Of a stretch of DNA of 56,076 nt, positions 9,160-19,233 are shown one piece after another; position 1 is the first letter of the stretch; each line of letters starts with the position of its first letter. The notes beneath the pieces were generated by a model that was not told where the DNA came from, made no database searches, and saw only the letters and a program-made list of their open reading frames with translations. This stretch comes from Rubripirellula sp. Its GTDB lineage: Bacteria > Planctomycetota > Planctomycetia > Pirellulales > Pirellulaceae. Both the position numbers and the translations under genes were made by a program. The stretch spans positions 1 to 56,076 of the forward strand of contig JAAXIK010000219.1 of the NCBI GenBank assembly GCA_012270385.1, written 5' to 3'.

Positions 9160-10587
9160 TCAAAGAATGCTTTCGGGTTGATAACAAGAAGCATCTGGAT
9201 ATTGCTTCGAAATCGCGTCTATTTTATCTACGACTTGTCTCACTTGAATGGGAGCATTACCAATAAAGAGATTTGGATCACCAATCGCAGCTGATAATGC
9301 CTCACTATCCATAGGTATCCTTGTATCATTCGCTAGACGTACTAACAAATCGTTGTCCTCGGATCCTGATTCTCTCATTTTTAGAGCGGCAGCGACTGCG
9401 TGCTCTTTAATCACCTCATGAGCTGTCTCCCTACCTACTCCCGCTTTGACGGCTGCCACCAGAATTTTGGTTGTACCCAAAAATGGCAGATAACGCCTCA
9501 ACTCACGATCAATCACAGCGGGGTACGCACCGTAATCATTTAAGACAGTGAGAAATGTCTCCAGCTGTCCGTCGATGGCAAGGAATGAGTCCGGTAAGGC
9601 AACTCGCCTCACTACACTGCAACTCACATCACCCTCATTCCACTGATCTCCCAGTAAACCACCAATCATTGACAGATAGCCCCTTAAAATGACGGCAAAG
9701 CCGTTGATCCGCTCAGAAGATCTTGCATTCATCTTATGCGGCATCGCTGATGAACCGACCTGCCCCGGCTTGAAGCCCTCGGTTGCCAGCTCAGCACCTG
9801 CCATCAATCGAAGCGTCCTTGCGAAATTAGCGGGACCTGAGGCGATCTGCGTCAAAAGAGAGACCACTTCGAAATCCAAAGATCTCGGGTAAACCTGTCC
9901 AACTGAATCAAATGACTTTTCGAATCCCAACTCTTCTGCAACTTTCTGATCGAGAGTCACTAACTTTGTGGTATCTCCCTGAAACAAATCAAGCATATCC
10001 TGTTGGGTCCCCACAGGGCCCTTGATTCCGCGAAGCGGCAATCTGTCAATCAATCCTTCCAAGGCGTCAAAGCCAAAAAGTATCTCTTCTGCTGAATTAG
10101 CAAATCTCTTTCCAACCGTCGTAATCTGAGCAGGCACGTTATGACTCCGACCTGCAACAGCCAGATCACTGTACTCCAATGCGCGCTGCCCCATCAGCGT
10201 CAACGTCGCCACCAAACGATCCCGTATGAGCTGCAATGACGATAAAATCTGGCACTGCTCAACATTCTCGGTGAGATCTCTGGAAGTCATTCCTTTATGA
10301 ATATGCTCGTATCCCGCCAGTGAGTTGAATTCCTCAATTCGGGCTTTCACATCATGTTTTGTAATTCTTTCCCGCTGGTCAATTGATTCCAGATCGACCG
10401 TGTGGATCACCTGACGGTAGGCATCAATAGCAACCTCAGGAATATTGACGCCAAGCTCTCGCTGCGTATCCATGACCGCAATCCAAAACTTTCGTTCGAG
10501 AACGATCTTTTGTTCTGGAGACCAAATCTTGACCATCTGCTCACTGGCGTATCGGCTGGCAAGGATATTTGGAAGCTGGGAGGTCAC
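9160..10587 (-). CDS. purB: adenylosuccinate lyase
   Basis: A 475-residue member of the fumarase/aspartase superfamily. It catalyses two beta-eliminations releasing fumarate in purine synthesis (SAICAR to AICAR, adenylosuccinate to AMP). The superfamily signature is clear as GSSAMPHKMNARSSE. Upstream are the TSRDLTENVEQ segment and the RSHNVPAQ histidine region. A GTG start at 10587 is preceded by GGAG about ten bases upstream, which supports this start. It is convergent with ppk1 and divergent from the secreted protein gene that follows. Another purine gene, purD, lies far away at 53 kb, so purine genes are scattered. Confidence 0.93.
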   Translation of the reverse strand: MTSQLPNILASRYASEQMVKIWSPEQKIVLERKFWIAVMDTQRELGVNIPEVAIDAYRQVIHTVDLESIDQRERITKHDVKARIEEFNSLAGYEHIHKGMTSRDLTENVEQCQILSSLQLIRDRLVATLTLMGQRALEYSDLAVAGRSHNVPAQITTVGKRFANSAEEILFGFDALEGLIDRLPLRGIKGPVGTQQDMLDLFQGDTTKLVTLDQKVAEELGFEKSFDSVGQVYPRSLDFEVVSLLTQIASGPANFARTLRLMAGAELATEGFKPGQVGSSAMPHKMNARSSERINGFAVILRGYLSMIGGLLGDQWNEGDVSCSVVRRVALPDSFLAIDGQLETFLTVLNDYGAYPAVIDRELRRYLPFLGTTKILVAAVKAGVGRETAHEVIKEHAVAAALKMRESGSEDNDLLVRLANDTRIPMDSEALSAAIGDPNLFIGNAPIQVRQVVDKIDAISKQYPDASCYQPESIL

Positions 10588-10854
10588 ACAAAGACTCCGT
10601 GTTTGAGAAAAAAACCGCTGGTGGCGAGTATAGGAAAACTAGGCAATATAGGAAGCCGGAAAAGATCTGCGAATTGAATTCTTAGCTTGACATCATCATG
10701 CCCGCTTTGGGATTCTCACGAAGGACCACACGGCGTTGTGGGTTATCGACTGAACACCACAAAGATTCAAGGGTGCTCTCGATACCTTACTGTGTGTTCA
10801 TCACTTGGCAATCACACACCGATACTTCTGCATTTTAATTTCTTCGGAATCCGC

Positions 10855-12846
10855 ATGTTGATTCTCTCGATTAAGCGACACGGTTATCACTTTCTAGGTG
10901 GTTTATCATTTTTAATCCTATTAACAATCTCCTTGGGCCCTGTGCACGCCCAAGATGGATCGACACAAGCGGAACCGGATCAAGTAAACACTTATGTTCC
11001 CGCTACCGATTTACTGCCCAAAAGTGTAGCTGGGTTACTTCGCATCCCCGATCTACCACAACTTTCTGAAGGGTGGGAGCGAACCAACATTGGCCGCCTC
11101 CTAGAAGATGAATCCATGCAACCCTATCTAGAGTCTCAGAGAGATCGGGCTGTTGGCTACTTGGAAAATATCAGTAGTAAAGTGGGTCTGAAAGCGAAAG
11201 ATCTTCAGGATATTTCGTCGGGTGAATTAGTAATTGGCTGGTTACCCTTCGCAAAGGACACCCGTCGGCCGTTCGCACTCTGTATCGTCGCTGATATTCG
11301 CGGACGCAACGCACAAGCAGAAAACGCGTTGGACAAGATTGATCAAGACCTAACTCAATCCGGTTGGGAGCGTACGGATCAAAAGCATCGTGGACATGTT
11401 ATTCGTGTCTACAACAACGAACCCAAACCGGGCCAACTTAAAGTTGAGCAAATTGCAATCCTATTAGATGAAGAACGACTCATTGCAGCGGATCGTGACA
11501 GTGTTGTTACCGACCTCATCGATGCCATTGAGGGCGAGGCAACCACGGAACCTATTTCCAAGCAAGAAGATTATGCAATTGTTATGAGTCAATCGAAATC
11601 GGCCATCGAAGAGCTTGCACAAACAAGCGAAGCGTTGGTTGCGGGAGAATGGTTTGCACGTCCCTTCGAGATGGGTCGGATCATTAGAGAATCATTGGAC
11701 GTCGATCGTGGTAACGATATCGACATTCTCAACCTGCTTGAGAATCAAGGTTTTGATGCGATCAAAGCAGCAGGTGGAGTTTTGGCAATTGGTGGAGACC
11801 CATACGATGTTTTACATCGTGGTTACATTCTTGCACCACCTGTAACCGAAGAGGCAAGCAAATATGAATTGGCCGCTCGAATGCTGCAATTCCCCAACGC
11901 ACCTCTTGCGGAAATACCTGCTTGGGTCCATCCAGAAACCGCAAGTTTTAGTCGAATGAATGTCCGAATTGAGGAAGCTTTTTGGGCATCAGAGTCTCTT
12001 ATCAATGAAGCCCTCGGTGATGAAATTTTCCGAGATATCATTGATGGAATCCGTGATGACGAGGACGGCCCACAGATTGATATTGCCAAAGATGTATTAC
12101 CCAATCTCGATGATCAGGTCGTCATCATCACCGATAACACGACACCGGTAGACATTGGGTCAGAACGCATGCTGGTGGCGGTCAAAATCAAAGATGCCGA
12201 AACAATTAAAGAGGGTATTCGCAAAGCGATGGAGGTTGACCCCGATTCCATTATGGTCGAAGCGGTTGAAGTCTAATCAATCTGGCATGTTGAACGTGTT
12301 GTTGTCGGGGATGACTTTGATGAAGATATTTTTAATGATCTTGAACTTGGATTCGACGAGGAAGTCGTTGAGGAAGCACCACCACTTTTAGAGAACTGGG
12401 CAATCGCAACCATTGACCAAGGGACCGGCTCCGACGCTCCTTACCTGATCTTCTCCAATAATGCTGATCTCATTGTTGAAGTGGCGAAACGTATCAATGA
12501 GGGTTCGGATACCGGGCTTTCAAAGGAAAGTAGTATCAAGAGGGTAATTGCTGCACATCGCGAACTTGGTTGTCAAAACCCTTCGCTAGATCGATGTGTT
12601 CGATTGAAACTTGCACTACGAGCAAAATACGAATTGCTTAAAAAGGGAAAACTCAAAGAGAGCGGGTCATTACTGGCCTCTTTCTATCGCCGTTTTTTAG
12701 AGTCCGAGAACGTTGAAGGAGCAGAGCCACCAGACGTCAGCAAACTTCCTGAGTTGGTTGACATTCAGGATTATTTCCCAGACGGTGGAAGCTTTGTCGA
12801 AACCATGGACAATGGCTGGCGACTCACTAGTTTCCTCTTGAAATGA
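10855..12846 (+). CDS. conserved secreted planctomycete protein interrupted by an in-frame UAA
   Basis: The ATG at 10855 gives a signal peptide ending near VHAQ; the open frame extends upstream only through a weak TTG. The protein reads through 473 codons to a TAA at 12274-12276. It then continues in the same frame for 189 more codons to a TGA at 12844-12846. The downstream part is not random: it is rich in ordered residues (ENWAIATIDQ, APYLIFSNNADL, RLKLALRAKYELL) and ends DNGWRLTSFLLK, like related planctomycete secreted proteins I recall of ~660 residues. Function is unknown. The stop may be a recent nonsense mutation (for example CAA to TAA), a recoded codon or a sequencing error. If it terminates translation, the product loses about 29% of its length. 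Confidence 0.75.
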
Positions 12847-13038
12847 ATCTAAACTGGTCAACGCATCGCAACGGCCCGAAGCCAGAATCGCTTCCACCAA
12901 ATTAATTTAACCCATCTATCATTCGCATGAGTCGAAATACCTTCTGCAAATGGGCGGTGACCTTTTTAGGTATTCCAGATGGACTGATAGAAGATGCTTG
13001 CTGAGCAGGGCAGGGCAGGGTGGACCAGATGCCTACAT

Positions 13039-14028
13039 TCAATTCGGATGCTGCATCATATCCCTGACAACGGCTAGGACCCGCTCCTGAACTTCTTCTA
13101 ATGTTCCCTCTTGAAATGCGCCTGCAGCAGCTTTGTGCCCACCACCTCCAAATTGACGCGCTACTTCATTACAGTCCAAATGACATCGGCTTCGAAAACT
13201 CAGTTTGAAACCGCCTCGAAGCTGTCCAACAAAGATAACAGCGGCTTTTGCACCCGAGACAGATAGTGTCGCATTCACTACATCTTCGGTGTCGCTAGGT
13301 TCAGCACCCACCGCTGTAAAATCGTCTCGTCGAACATATGTATGCATTAAATCGCCACCGAGCTCAGCAGTCGTACGAGATAAAATGAGGCCGCGGAGTT
13401 TCAAGCGCCCCAAAGTATCTCTCTCGTAAAGGTCTCCGTACACCTCACTGGGCACAACACCCACATCCACTAATCTAGCGATCACTCGATAAGTCTCTGC
13501 TGTCACGCTACCAAAGCGAAACCAACCAGTATCAGTTGCTATCGCAGCGAACAATGGCATTGCGGCAGCACGGGTCAGCGACACCCCTAACGCATCTGCG
13601 GCCTGAACTACCAAATGCCCGGTTGCCTCTGCCTGGTAGTCCTTGTACATGGTTGCACCTAAATCATCTTCGCCCACATGATGATCAAGAACTATCTTAT
13701 CGGCGATTGATGATCTAATAACGTCTCCCATATCACCGAGCTGAGCCCATGCACTGGTATCCAAAACCATGATGCAATCCGCACTCACGTCCTCGGGCTC
13801 AACACTATCACCTAGAACTTCAATATTGCCTGCGGGGTCGAGAAACTGCAAGGCTGGTGGAGTTCGATGCGCATTAACAATGCGAACCTTTTTTCCAATT
13901 GCACGTAGGACCTCTGCCATTCCCAGTTCGCTACCCAAGGCATCACAATCAGGGCGAATGTGACTGACTAAAATAAACGATTGATAGTGTGAAAGCTGGT
14001 CGGTAAATGCCTTCCAATTGACAGCCAT
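13039..14028 (-). CDS. nrnA: bifunctional oligoribonuclease / PAP phosphatase, DHH family
   Basis: A protein of 329 residues from the ATG at 14028. AAGGA lies ten bases upstream of that ATG; a longer frame to 14070 has no ribosome site. The DHH phosphoesterase motifs are in order: SHIRPDCDALGSE, a VLDTSAW aspartate, LDHH, and the C-terminal DHHA1 glycine-rich GGGHKAAAGA. NrnA-type enzymes degrade 2-5 nt RNA oligomers and dephosphorylate pAp. The gene is followed on the same strand by nothing close; upstream on the same strand is ribF, separated by 57 bp, so the two are probably co-transcribed. Confidence 0.9.
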   Translation of the reverse strand: MAVNWKAFTDQLSHYQSFILVSHIRPDCDALGSELGMAEVLRAIGKKVRIVNAHRTPPALQFLDPAGNIEVLGDSVEPEDVSADCIMVLDTSAWAQLGDMGDVIRSSIADKIVLDHHVGEDDLGATMYKDYQAEATGHLVVQAADALGVSLTRAAAMPLFAAIATDTGWFRFGSVTAETYRVIARLVDVGVVPSEVYGDLYERDTLGRLKLRGLILSRTTAELGGDLMHTYVRRDDFTAVGAEPSDTEDVVNATLSVSGAKAAVIFVGQLRGGFKLSFRSRCHLDCNEVARQFGGGGHKAAAGAFQEGTLEEVQERVLAVVRDMMQHPN

Positions 14029-14085
14029 TTTTAGTGATCCTTGGTTTAGTGAGCTATCCCGAAGTTGCATCGAATAGCAGTCACA

Positions 14086-15063
14086 TCAATTTGTGAATGA
14101 ATAGTTACGAACCGCAGCTACATCCGTTTCTAGTTGCAAAATAAGTTCGTTCGTTGATGAAAATCGCACTACGTCTCTTAATCGCAATAGAAAAGCGACC
14201 TCTATCGTCTTACCGTAAAGATCCCCATCATAATCAAGTAGGTGCACTTCTATCTTGCGTTGATTGTCATCCTCAAAAGTTGGATTCGGACCAACATGAA
14301 TTGCAGCAAGCTGCTTTTCACCATCGATCAGAGCAGTACCCCCATAAACACCAACTCCTGGAACTAAAACATCGACATCCGTCAAGTTGGCGGTTGGAAA
14401 TCCTATCTCACGGCCGCGACCCGCACCAGCAGCAACCACACCTTTAATTTGGTGAGGATGACTAAGAAGTTGATTAGCCATTTCGACCTCGCCAGTCTCA
14501 AGCAATCGTCGAATGCGAGTACTACTGATCATCCCTTCTGAGTTCTCAGAAGGCGTAATAATTTCCAGATCAATTCTGTTTTGAAGACACAATTTCTTCA
14601 AAAGGGTTAAATCCCCCTCTCTTCCACGACCAAAATAGAAATTGGGGCCCTCCACCATGGCACTTGTTTCTAGACAATTATTGACGAGCATGCCAAAAAA
14701 ATCAGTGGCTGATAATTGCAAGAAACTGGGTGTTACGGTGCACACCAAAAGTTGATCAATCCCATACTCTGACATCACCTCAGCTCGCCGCTCCATCGTC
14801 ATTAAACGAAGTGGAGCATCGGTAGGTCGAAGGACTGCTGCGGGATGTGGTTCAAAACTGACAATGGTTGCAGAAACGCCGGCAAGATTTGCAAGCTCCC
14901 GAACCCTTCGTAGCAGAGAAACATGACCGAGGTGAACCCCATCAAAATTACCTATAGATATGACCCCACCGCGGGACAAGCTCTTGTCCCAAGCCAAGTT
15001 CCCTGAAGGCTCGGACTGAGTGATGGTCTCATCAAGTGATTCAAGTTGGATGATCTTAGTCAC
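14086..15063 (-). CDS. ribF: bifunctional riboflavin kinase / FAD synthetase
   Basis: This enzyme phosphorylates riboflavin to FMN and adenylates FMN to FAD. The N-terminal adenylyltransferase domain shows ISIGNFDGVHLGH and the ISSTRIRRLLETGEV segment. The C-terminal flavokinase domain shows GRGREIGFPTANL and NPTFEDDNQRKIEVHLLDYDGDLYGK. Start choice is uncertain: a GTG at 15063 places about 35 residues before the GNFDG motif as usual for the family, while a TTG at 15126 would add 21 unusual residues. Neither has a clear ribosome site. The gene lies between nnrD and nrnA on the same strand. Confidence 0.92.
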   Translation of the reverse strand: MTKIIQLESLDETITQSEPSGNLAWDKSLSRGGVISIGNFDGVHLGHVSLLRRVRELANLAGVSATIVSFEPHPAAVLRPTDAPLRLMTMERRAEVMSEYGIDQLLVCTVTPSFLQLSATDFFGMLVNNCLETSAMVEGPNFYFGRGREGDLTLLKKLCLQNRIDLEIITPSENSEGMISSTRIRRLLETGEVEMANQLLSHPHQIKGVVAAGAGRGREIGFPTANLTDVDVLVPGVGVYGGTALIDGEKQLAAIHVGPNPTFEDDNQRKIEVHLLDYDGDLYGKTIEVAFLLRLRDVVRFSSTNELILQLETDVAAVRNYSFTN

Positions 15064-15177
15064 GAAAAGAACATGGGTGCGTGAATTTAGAGGGGGCTTG
15101 TTGCCAACATTATTACCGACAATCAACAGATTTCGTAGGGTATCAACGATTTAACTAATCGTCGGCACGCGGTGTTT

Positions 15178-16065
15178 TTAATTAACCATAGTGGCAATAA
15201 ATGCTCGAGGTAAGAATTCAATTAAATCGGTGGAAATGAGTCCTATCTGGCCTAGCTGTTCAGCAGCTAAATCACCTGCGTAGCCGTGTACCCATACACC
15301 CAGCTTTGCAGCATCCCAAGCACTCAGGCCTTGACCCAAAAGAGACGAGACAATTCCAGTCAGGACATCTCCCGCGCCAGCAGTGGCCATCCCTGGGTTT
15401 CCAGTATCGTTCTCCCAGATTAGCCCATTAGCAATGACAACCGTGGGCCCTCCCTTCAATACCCAAACTGTATCCATCTGCTCTGAGAGCGTTACAGCAG
15501 CCTTGATCTGCCCCTGACGATCAGACGAAGGTACGCCCGAAATCCGATCCATATCCCGAGGATGAGGCGGTAAAACCACGGCCCCCGCTGATCTCATCAC
15601 ACTTTGCCAAGCCTCGTCACCTATCATGCTGCGATGCAAAGCTAACAGATTAAGAGCATCCGCATCGAGTACGACTGGTTTACCGGACAAACCTAATAGT
15701 TTTTGTACGATTAAATGAGCTCCATCACTTGTAGAAAGCCCCGGTCCACATCCAATAGCGTCGAAAGATCCAGCAATCTCAGTAATCTGGTTGTGAGAAG
15801 TGAGACTCACTTTGCCATCAGAATCTTCCGGTAAGGGAAATGTCGTGTAAGCAGGGTGATAGCTCGCCACCGAGTCCTGCACGCCAGTCGGTGTAGCAAT
15901 CGTTACGAGGCCAGAACCACTTCTCAGTGCAGCCAACCCAGTCATCGAAATCGCCCCCGGCATTCCTCTCGATCCACCCACAAAGAGTACTTTGCCAAAG
16001 TTCCCTTTATGCGCGTCATTCGCTCGTGGAGGGAGCGTCACAGGGGGTCTCAATTCATCCCTCAT
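15178..16065 (-). CDS. nnrD: ADP/ATP-dependent NAD(P)H-hydrate dehydratase
   Basis: A 295-residue ribokinase-like enzyme that repairs hydrated NAD(P)H. It shows the N-terminal NFGKVLFVGGSRGMPGA motif, the SGLVTIATP strand, VLDADALN and the catalytic signature NPGMATAGAGDVLTGI with the conserved aspartate. Only the dehydratase domain is present; the epimerase domain NnrE, often fused at the N-terminus, is absent and not seen elsewhere in the window. The ATG start at 16065 fits the family's N-terminus. ribF follows 114 bp downstream on the same strand. Confidence 0.92.
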   Translation of the reverse strand: MRDELRPPVTLPPRANDAHKGNFGKVLFVGGSRGMPGAISMTGLAALRSGSGLVTIATPTGVQDSVASYHPAYTTFPLPEDSDGKVSLTSHNQITEIAGSFDAIGCGPGLSTSDGAHLIVQKLLGLSGKPVVLDADALNLLALHRSMIGDEAWQSVMRSAGAVVLPPHPRDMDRISGVPSSDRQGQIKAAVTLSEQMDTVWVLKGGPTVVIANGLIWENDTGNPGMATAGAGDVLTGIVSSLLGQGLSAWDAAKLGVWVHGYAGDLAAEQLGQIGLISTDLIEFLPRAFIATMVN

Positions 16066-16241
16066 GGTGTCATGCGTAAATAAATTGACATCAGAACAAC
16101 CTTATTTTAATCAATGAATACCGCCGAAAATCGCCTTGAACACTAAAGAAAAGTCCCTCAAGCCTCAGGGTCATTCTCGTGTCTATCCTCACAGACGGTG
16201 ACCCTTGTGTGGATCCTCATTCAGGTCGTGGGCCTTAGATA

Positions 16242-17207
16242 TTAATTAGAATCTTGGATAGATTCCATGAACTCTTTTTCCATTTGAATCAACTGATTAG
16301 CGACCAATCCCGCCAGGTAACCACCTTTGAATCCACTATCAATGTTCACCACTGCAACACTCGATGCGCAGGTATTCAGCATGGAGAGCAGCGCACTTAG
16401 ACCACCAAAGTTTGCTCCGTAACCCACACTCGTCGGGATTGCAAAAATAGGAACCGAGAGATAGCCACCGACAACTGCGGGTAAGGCTCCCTCCATACCC
16501 GCGGCGACCACAACGACGGATGCCTTTTTCAAAGTAGGTAGAGCTCCAATCAATCGCTGTGGCCCTGCGACTCCGATATCTTCAAAACGTGTCTGGGGAA
16601 CACCCATCCACTCGAGAGTCTCGGATACCTCTTCCGCGACATCCCGGTCGGTACTTCCAGCCGTTACAACGGCGGCATGGATTTGATCTGCAGCCTGCGT
16701 TGCATCGAGATAAGAAACTTTTTTGCAATCGCTGCTCGAAACTCTGAGTGTTCTAGCGCTCGAATTGTAGAACGCTTTCGGGAATCTACCGAGTAGTAAT
16801 TCCGCGTCTTCGCAGCAAAGTCGTGTCACCAATGCGTTTTGCCCACAATCCAGCTGAGAATCGATAATTCGAGCGATCAGTTCCGCATCCTTTCCCTCCC
16901 CGTAAATCACCTCCCCGAAGCCACATCGGGATTTTCTGCCCAAATCCACAGTTGCCCCGGGGGTGACATGTATTTGCTTCTCTTCCCTTCCGATCGAGTC
17001 CAACTTGGGCTCTGGCATGGGCATTTCTCTGGTATCAAGCCCTGAACTGACAGAATCTGAACTGAATCTCTGCTCAATGGGAAGTGCTTGGATAGCTTCA
17101 ACGAGGTCATCGATTGGCTTGTTTCCGGCCAAAACTTGTGAAAATAATTTGGCAAGAGAAGGGGAGGGGAGTGACATGGCGGGTTGCGGCGAAGAGGAAT
17201 CAATCAT
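16242..17207 (-). CDS. larB: LarB-like nickel-pincer cofactor synthesis protein (PurE-related)
   Basis: The protein belongs to the AIR-carboxylase-like LarB family, whose characterised member carboxylates and hydrolyses nicotinic acid adenine dinucleotide in making the nickel-pincer cofactor of lactate racemase. Recognised features are RCGFGEVIYGEGK and the C-terminal PurE-like core with AAGMEGALPAVVGGYL, AIPTSVGYGANFGGLSAL and NIDSGFKGGYLAG. Start choice: ATG at 17207, with alternatives at 17177 and 17240; the last would nearly touch the start of divergent argG and leave no room for promoters. No larA, larC or larE lies in the window, so the target enzyme is unknown. Confidence 0.88.
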   Translation of the reverse strand: MIDSSSPQPAMSLPSPSLAKLFSQVLAGNKPIDDLVEAIQALPIEQRFSSDSVSSGLDTREMPMPEPKLDSIGREEKQIHVTPGATVDLGRKSRCGFGEVIYGEGKDAELIARIIDSQLDCGQNALVTRLCCEDAELLLGRFPKAFYNSSARTLRVSSSDCKKVSYLDATQAADQIHAAVVTAGSTDRDVAEEVSETLEWMGVPQTRFEDIGVAGPQRLIGALPTLKKASVVVVAAGMEGALPAVVGGYLSVPIFAIPTSVGYGANFGGLSALLSMLNTCASSVAVVNIDSGFKGGYLAGLVANQLIQMEKEFMESIQDSN

Positions 17208-17260
17208 TAAATCACAGTATCTCAGGTTTGCATCTCCCAAACTCCATGGAAAACTTCCTC

Positions 17261-18475
17261 ATGAAAAGCTGTGTTTTGGCATACTCTGGCGGTCTGGATA
17301 CCTCGGTCATTCTTGGTTGGTTGCAAGATCAAGGCTACGAGGTTCACGCGGTTTACGTTGATCTTGGGCAGCCTTGTGAAGACCGCGAAGCAATCATGGA
17401 GAAAGCAAGGAATGGAGGTGCTGTCTCCTCTCGAATTATTGACGCCCGAGAGGAGATGTGTCGCGACTTCGCATTCCCAGTACTCGCATGGCAGGCAAAG
17501 TATGAACAAATATATCTGCTCGGGACATCGATCGCGCGTCCCCTCATCAGCAAAGTTTGTCTTCAAGTCGCAAAAGAGGTGGGGGCGACCGCATACGCTC
17601 ATGGAGCGACGGGGAAGGGCAACGACCAATGTCGATTCCAGCTAGCAGCAGAAGCGTTGGATCCCAAAATCGAAATCATCGCGCCATGGCGCATCAAAGA
17701 ATTCCGGGAAGCATTCCCGGGGCGAACTGAGCTCATTGAGTACTGCGAGAGCAAAAACATTCCCGTCAAAGCATCCACAGCGAAACCCTACAGCAGCGAC
17801 GAAAATGTTTTACATATCAGCTACGAAGCTGGGGATTTGGAGGAATTAGATGTAAATGGTGTCGAGCTGGTTGATTTTGGGATGGGTGTGAGCCCTCAAG
17901 AAGCTCCTGATGCCAGTGAGCAGGTTACCATCGGATTTGAGTCGGGTGTTCCCACGACACTTAATGGATCCTGTCTTAATGCTCTGGAAATGGTGGAAGC
18001 CTTGAACGAGATCGCTGGCCGAAATGGAATTGGCCGAATTGACATGGTCGAAAACCGTTTCGTAGGCATGAAGAGCCGCGGTGTTTATGAATCTCCAGGC
18101 ATGACCGTACTTTATGATGCGCTGATGTATGTTGAGCAACTCGCAATGGATCGAGATCTGTCTCATCTTAGAGATCGTCTCGCTCCAGAAGTTGCTGAAA
18201 TGGTTTACTACGGATTCTGGTATACCCCAAAAATGGATGCGCTTCTCGAATTTATTAAAGAAGCTCAAAAACCTGTAACGGGAGAAGTTACCCTAAAGCT
18301 GTACAAAGGTAACATCAGTATCGACAAGCGAAGTAGCCCCAACAGTCTTTATGATGCGGAGATCGCGACCATGGAAGGCGGAGGATCTTACAATCAAGAT
18401 GACGCAGAAGGATTCCTGAGAATACAGGGTTTACCGTCACGAGTGCAGGGCACCGTTACTCCGAGAGAGTACTAA
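17261..18475 (+). CDS. argG: argininosuccinate synthase
   Basis: This enzyme joins citrulline and aspartate using ATP, the penultimate step of arginine synthesis. From the ATG at 17261 the protein has 404 residues, the usual length, beginning with the ATP-binding P-loop AYSGGLDTSV. HGATGKGNDQ, PWRIKEFRE, KPYSSDENVLH and YESPG are intact. An in-frame ATG at 17246 is also possible; the open frame back to 17114 overlaps divergent larB and is unlikely to be translated. A strong intrinsic terminator follows the stop at 18507-18539, so the gene is probably monocistronic. Confidence 0.96.
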   Translation: MKSCVLAYSGGLDTSVILGWLQDQGYEVHAVYVDLGQPCEDREAIMEKARNGGAVSSRIIDAREEMCRDFAFPVLAWQAKYEQIYLLGTSIARPLISKVCLQVAKEVGATAYAHGATGKGNDQCRFQLAAEALDPKIEIIAPWRIKEFREAFPGRTELIEYCESKNIPVKASTAKPYSSDENVLHISYEAGDLEELDVNGVELVDFGMGVSPQEAPDASEQVTIGFESGVPTTLNGSCLNALEMVEALNEIAGRNGIGRIDMVENRFVGMKSRGVYESPGMTVLYDALMYVEQLAMDRDLSHLRDRLAPEVAEMVYYGFWYTPKMDALLEFIKEAQKPVTGEVTLKLYKGNISIDKRSSPNSLYDAEIATMEGGGSYNQDDAEGFLRIQGLPSRVQGTVTPREY

Positions 18476-18506
18476 AGATTTGGCGAACGCCAACCAGTCA
18501 GCTGAA

Positions 18507-18539
18507 CCCGCTGCTATCCAATGGCAGCGGGCTTTTTTT
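18507..18539 (+). terminator. intrinsic terminator of argG
   Basis: An 8-bp GC-rich stem (CCCGCTGC at 18507-18514 pairing GCAGCGGG at 18524-18531) has a 9-nt loop and is followed one base later by seven T. It lies 32 bases after the argG stop. Confidence 0.93.
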
Positions 18540-18728
18540 ATCCAACTCGTCCCTCTAAATTGCGTCATAACGGCCAGTTTTTGCATTAATTACGAGACAC
18601 TCACCGGTCCAATGATTCTGGTCGATCGCAAACACCTAGAAATTAGATTTCTGTGAGCAGTGTCGATCCCATAAGCTCACACTCTCTCGGGAATTGAATG
18701 GTGGCCAATAAACCACACCAATATCATC

Positions 18729-19181
18729 ATGAAAGCAGTAATTCAAAGAGTACAGTCTGCAAAAGTTGAGGTAGATAACCAGACAATTGGAGCAATCGAA
18801 GCAGGATTACTTGTTTTACTTGGTGTGGAGAATGGAGATACGCCTGCTGAGGTCCAATGGCTTGCAGAAAAAATCGGCCACCTGCGAATCTTCGAGGATG
18901 CTGCAGGAAAAATGAACGATTCCGTCAAAGATACCGCAGGCTCAATCCTAATTGTAAGCCAATTCACTCTACTCGCAGATTGCCGACGCGGACGCCGTCC
19001 AGCCTTCACTGATGCTGCAGAACCTGAACTCGCAAACCGACTCTATATAGACTTTCAAGAAGCTTTGAAAAGCTTAGGTATTTCTATCGAGACTGGTAAG
19101 TTTGGAGCTGATATGCAAGTGACACTTGTAAATGATGGACCTGTCACGATCATTCTTGAGAAATCACCGAACGAAAAGTAG
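18729..19181 (+). CDS. dtd: D-aminoacyl-tRNA deacylase
   Basis: A 150-residue enzyme that removes D-amino acids mischarged on tRNA. It matches the DTD family over its full length: MKAVIQRV start, [17 protein letters not shown] containing the SQFTL catalytic motif, and a C-terminal NDGPVTI corresponding to the GP-containing cis-proline motif. It ends at TAG. Its 3' end is convergent with the membrane hydrolase gene, with 52 bp between them. Confidence 0.95.
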   Translation: MKAVIQRVQSAKVEVDNQTIGAIEAGLLVLLGVENGDTPAEVQWLAEKIGHLRIFEDAAGKMNDSVKDTAGSILIVSQFTLLADCRRGRRPAFTDAAEPELANRLYIDFQEALKSLGISIETGKFGADMQVTLVNDGPVTIILEKSPNEK

Positions 19182-19233
19182 TTGTGTCCTCCGTTAACAC
19201 TGCCTACTGCGGTTGAAAAAATCGGTATATATT

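Noticed and set aside
13002-13022. Tandem GGGCA repeats resembling a G-quadruplex between convergent genes
   Set aside because: Only three G3 runs plus a G2; too short to support a claim.
16168-16204. GGGTCA...TGACCC inverted repeat between nnrD and larB
   Set aside because: Weak stem with a large loop and no T-tail; not convincing as a terminator or operator.
17114-17260. N-terminal extension of argG
   Set aside because: It overlaps divergent larB and has no similarity to argininosuccinate synthase.
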